This document shows positions 59,607-61,822 of a stretch of 61,822 nucleotides of DNA, piece after piece. Origin of the DNA: Sanguibacter inulinus (GTDB lineage: Bacteria; Actinomycetota; Actinomycetes; Actinomycetales; Cellulomonadaceae); the NCBI RefSeq assembly GCF_013415325.1, contig NZ_JACBYE010000025.1, positions 1 through 61,822 of the forward strand, written 5' to 3'. Numbering within the stretch: position 1 is the first letter of the stretch; every line of letters begins with the position of its first letter. The translations under genes and the position numbers were made by a program. The notes under the pieces were generated by a model. The model did no database searches. It was not told where the DNA came from and saw only the letters and a list, made by a program, of their open reading frames with translations.

Positions 59607-60026
59607 TCAGGCGGCGAGCGCCGCGTCGACGTCGAGCGTCAGCAGCAGACCCTGGTCGAGCTTGAAGGCGCCGGTGATGAGCTCGCGGCTCTGCGCCCCG
59701 AGGGTCTCGGGCGGGGACTCGAACTGCTCCTCGTCGAGGGTGAGCACCTCGCCCACCTCGTCGACCAGCAGGCTGATCGAGTCGTCAGCCACCTCGACGA
59801 CGACCATCATCGACTCGGCGTCCGCCGCGAGGGCCTCGAGGCCCAGACGGGGACGCAGGTCGACCGTCATGACGACCTGGCCGCGCAGGTTCACCAGGCC
59901 GGCGATGCCGACAGGTGCGAGCGGGACCGGGGTGCGGGCGTGGTGCCCGAGCGTCTCGGAGATCCGCATGACCTCGACGCCGTAGAGCGCCTCGCCGATG
60001 CGGAACGTCACGTACTGGGTGGACAT
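59607..60026 (-). CDS. cheW: CheW coupling protein
   Basis: A 139-residue adaptor linking receptors to CheA. It shows [45 protein letters not shown] and the C-terminal [13 protein letters not shown]. Its ATG overlaps the cheA stop (TGATG). Confidence 0.95.
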   Translation of the reverse strand: MSTQYVTFRIGEALYGVEVMRISETLGHHARTPVPLAPVGIAGLVNLRGQVVMTVDLRPRLGLEALAADAESMMVVVEVADDSISLLVDEVGEVLTLDEEQFESPPETLGAQSRELITGAFKLDQGLLLTLDVDAALAA

Positions 60027-61822
60027 CAGGCGCTCACCATCTCGGAGTCGTACGCAGAGCCGAGGCCTGAGGCCGCGGCGTGGTCCATGCCGTCGGTGCC
60101 GAGCATCTGGTCACCGTCGTAGAAGCGGGGGTCTGCCTGGAGCAGCGCCGTCGGCACGTCGAGCAGCTCGGTGACGCGTCCGGACAGGACGATCGAGCCG
60201 AGCAGGCCGATGTCGTCGACGGTACTGCGCTCCGCACCGGCGTCCGAGACGATCTCGACGATCTCGGAGACGACCATCGCGACGGTCCGCTCGCCGCGGG
60301 TGAAGACCACCAGGGGGATCTCCTCGGTCGGCTCCTCGAAGGACCCGAGGGTCCGGGCGAGGCGCGAGACCGGGACGATCGCGTCGCGGTACTGGATGAC
60401 CTCGTGGCCACCCACCAGCTCGATGCGGTCCTGGGCGACGAGCTCGAGGCGCGTGACCATCGCGAGCGGCACGGCGACACGACGTCCCGAGCCGATCCCG
60501 ACGACGAGCAGCTCGGTGACCTCGCCGGCCGAGACGCTCTTCTCGATCGCGGCACGGTGGTCGAGGTCGGCGATCTCCCCCGACAGCGACCGGCGGGCGA
60601 TCGCCTGGACGTCGAGGATGAGCGCGACCTGGCCGTCACCCATGAGGGTGGCGCCCGCGTAGATGCCGATCGTCTTGAGCTGGGCCGCGAGCGGCTTGAC
60701 GACGATCTCCTCGTTGTTGAGGACACGGTCGACCACGAGGCCGAAGCGCTGGTTGTCGGCCTGCAGCACCGCGATGACCGCGGAGTCGCCGTCGCCACGG
60801 GTCTGGCCCATGACGTCGCTGAGCCGCACGAGCGGGAGCAGCGCGCCGCGGAGCCTGTACACCTCGGCCGAGCCGATGTGCTCGATGGCCTCCTGCGTCT
60901 TCTGGGTGTCGAGGGCCACGAGCTCCTGCAGGTTGACCTGCGGGATCGCGTAGATCTCGGAGCCCGAGCGCACTGTGAGCGCGGGCATGATCGCGAGGGT
61001 CAGCGGGATGCGCAGGCGCCACGTGGTGCCACGGCCCACCTCGCTCTCGACCTCGACGGCGCCGCCGATCGACTCGATGTTCGAGCGGACCACGTCCATG
61101 CCGACGCCACGGCCGGACACGTTGGTCACGGCTGCGGCAGTCGAGAACCCGGGCAGGAACACGAGGTTGAGGATGTCGCTCGTCGCCATCGCGTCGAGCT
61201 GCTCGGCCGTCTTGAGGCCACGCTCGATCGCCTTGGCGGCGACCTTCTGCGGGTCGATGCCCGCGCCGTCGTCGCGCACCTCGACCATGACCTGACCACC
61301 TGCGTGGTAGGCGCGCAGGGTGAGGACACCCGTCGAGGGCTTGCCCGACGCCGTGCGCGTGGCCGGCGACTCGATGCCGTGGTCCACGGCGTTGCGCACC
61401 AGGTGGGTGAGCGGGTCCTTGACGGACTCGAGGAGGGAACGGTCGAGCTCGGTGTCCCCACCGACCATCTCGAGGCGCACCTCGCGGGCGCAGGCGGCCG
61501 CGAGGTCGCGGACGATGCGCGGCATCTTCGACCAGATGTGGTCGATCGGCTGCATGCGGGTCTTCATGACCCCTTCTTGCAGCTCAGAGGCGATGAGGCT
61601 CAGGCGCTGCGAGGAGCGGGTGAGCTCGGCGTCGGAGTCGAATCCGGCCAGCTGGGCGATCTGGTTGCGGACGAGGACGAGCTCGCCGACCTGACGCATG
61701 AGGTCGTCGAGGAGGTCGACGTCCACGCGGATCGACGACTCGCTCGTGCCGCGCGAGGCGACAGACTCTGTCGGCTCGGGTGCGCCGGCGCGGGCCGGGG
61801 TGGCCTTCGCGAGAGCGGGGGC
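60026..61822 (-). CDS. cheA: CheA histidine kinase, 3' part (cut by the window end)
   Basis: 598 codons lie in the window; the phosphotransfer (Hpt, P1) and CheY-binding parts are beyond it. Present are the dimerisation helices (DLLDDLMRQVGELVLVRN), the ATPase domain with N-box HLVRNAVDHGIE, G1 DDGAGIDP and G2 GRGVGMDV, and then two CheW-like domains in tandem (about GSEIYAIPQVNLQELV... and GRRVAVPLAMVTRLELV...). Most CheA proteins have one such domain. The in-frame GTG at 61726 is internal, not the start. Confidence 0.95.
   Translation of the reverse strand, partial: APALAKATPARAGAPEPTESVASRGTSESSIRVDVDLLDDLMRQVGELVLVRNQIAQLAGFDSDAELTRSSQRLSLIASELQEGVMKTRMQPIDHIWSKMPRIVRDLAAACAREVRLEMVGGDTELDRSLLESVKDPLTHLVRNAVDHGIESPATRTASGKPSTGVLTLRAYHAGGQVMVEVRDDGAGIDPQKVAAKAIERGLKTAEQLDAMATSDILNLVFLPGFSTAAAVTNVSGRGVGMDVVRSNIESIGGAVEVESEVGRGTTWRLRIPLTLAIMPALTVRSGSEIYAIPQVNLQELVALDTQKTQEAIEHIGSAEVYRLRGALLPLVRLSDVMGQTRGDGDSAVIAVLQADNQRFGLVVDRVLNNEEIVVKPLAAQLKTIGIYAGATLMGDGQVALILDVQAIARRSLSGEIADLDHRAAIEKSVSAGEVTELLVVGIGSGRRVAVPLAMVTRLELVAQDRIELVGGHEVIQYRDAIVPVSRLARTLGSFEEPTEEIPLVVFTRGERTVAMVVSEIVEIVSDAGAERSTVDDIGLLGSIVLSGRVTELLDVPTALLQADPRFYDGDQMLGTDGMDHAAASGLGSAYDSEMVSA

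Noticed and set aside
56911-59985. A 1,024-codon plus-strand open frame opposite receptors A/B and cheW
   Set aside because: It crosses several real genes and gaps, and its composition (Arg, Asp, Gly, Val) is that of an antisense shadow.

Overview
The window is chromosomal DNA from a high-GC actinobacterium (roughly 70% G+C by eye, almost all third codon positions G or C, many GTG starts, several leaderless genes behind a -10 box). Gene content points to a motile member of the Micrococcales, in the Cellulomonas/Sanguibacter/Oerskovia range. The evidence is a large chemotaxis cluster, an LAxTG sortase anchor, a C-terminally fused FecCD permease, a DtxR/IdeR regulator with every canonical metal ligand, and the 5-FCL / moeA-glp / rimJ / sepX-glpR / ruc / mscL neighbourhood known from other actinobacteria (compare M. 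tuberculosis Rv0985c-Rv0996). No phage, insertion sequence, CRISPR array or rRNA was seen.

Layout. 0-4.7 kb: MarR-MFS efflux pair, a fatty acid desaturase and a LacI regulator. 4.7-7 kb: a secreted, sortase-anchored GH144-like glucanase. 7.1-12.3 kb: an iron/siderophore ABC importer (ATPase, lipoprotein, fused double permease, second lipoprotein) behind a DtxR-type iron box. 12.4-21.4 kb: tRNA-Ala(CGC), then sepX/glpR, an acetyltransferase and moeA/glp. Divergent to these is 5-formyl-THF cyclo-ligase, followed by a penicillin-acylase-like hydrolase on the other strand, a CIRCE-controlled FmdB/Ruc zinc-ribbon chaperone, a SAF protein and mscL. 21.6-26.9 kb: a giant degenerate SF1 helicase/Vsr-like protein translationally coupled to a small protein ending in PPHW, preceded by a remarkable regulatory region. 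26.9-45 kb: tRNA-Arg(CCT) and a mix of metabolic and transport genes (PhnA/YjdM, MHS transporter, OsmC, EcsC-like, DDAH-RocD arginine genes, DrrAB-like exporter, universal stress protein, NlpC/P60 hydrolase under a c-di-AMP riboswitch, DtxR regulator, SerC, MFS-MarR pair, ManA, purine permease). 45-61.8 kb: a minus-strand chemotaxis cluster running cheA (cut by the window end), cheW, four receptor genes, a sugar-binding lipoprotein, a fifth receptor, cheB, cheR, cheY, cheX, a second cheY and a second CheC/CheX-like gene.

Most interesting signals. (1) A dispersed element in two intergenic places (26703-26845 and 31341-31444): AGGTCG iterons spaced exactly 20 bp facing inverted CGACCT iterons, with a conserved 57-bp offset between the innermost pair and 19-bp inverted arms. 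(2) A CIRCE-like operator lying exactly between -35 and -10 of a strong minus-strand promoter, followed at once by an intrinsic terminator, upstream of the pseudo-helicase. (3) Three promoters of FliA/sigma-28 type, CTCA-N16-G(C/A)CGAT(A/G)G, in front of three receptor genes. (4) A sugar-binding lipoprotein inside the chemotaxis operon with no transporter. (5) Short tandem repeats placed just past stop codons. Start codons and motif positions were worked out by hand; functional names rest on recognised motifs, not on database searches.
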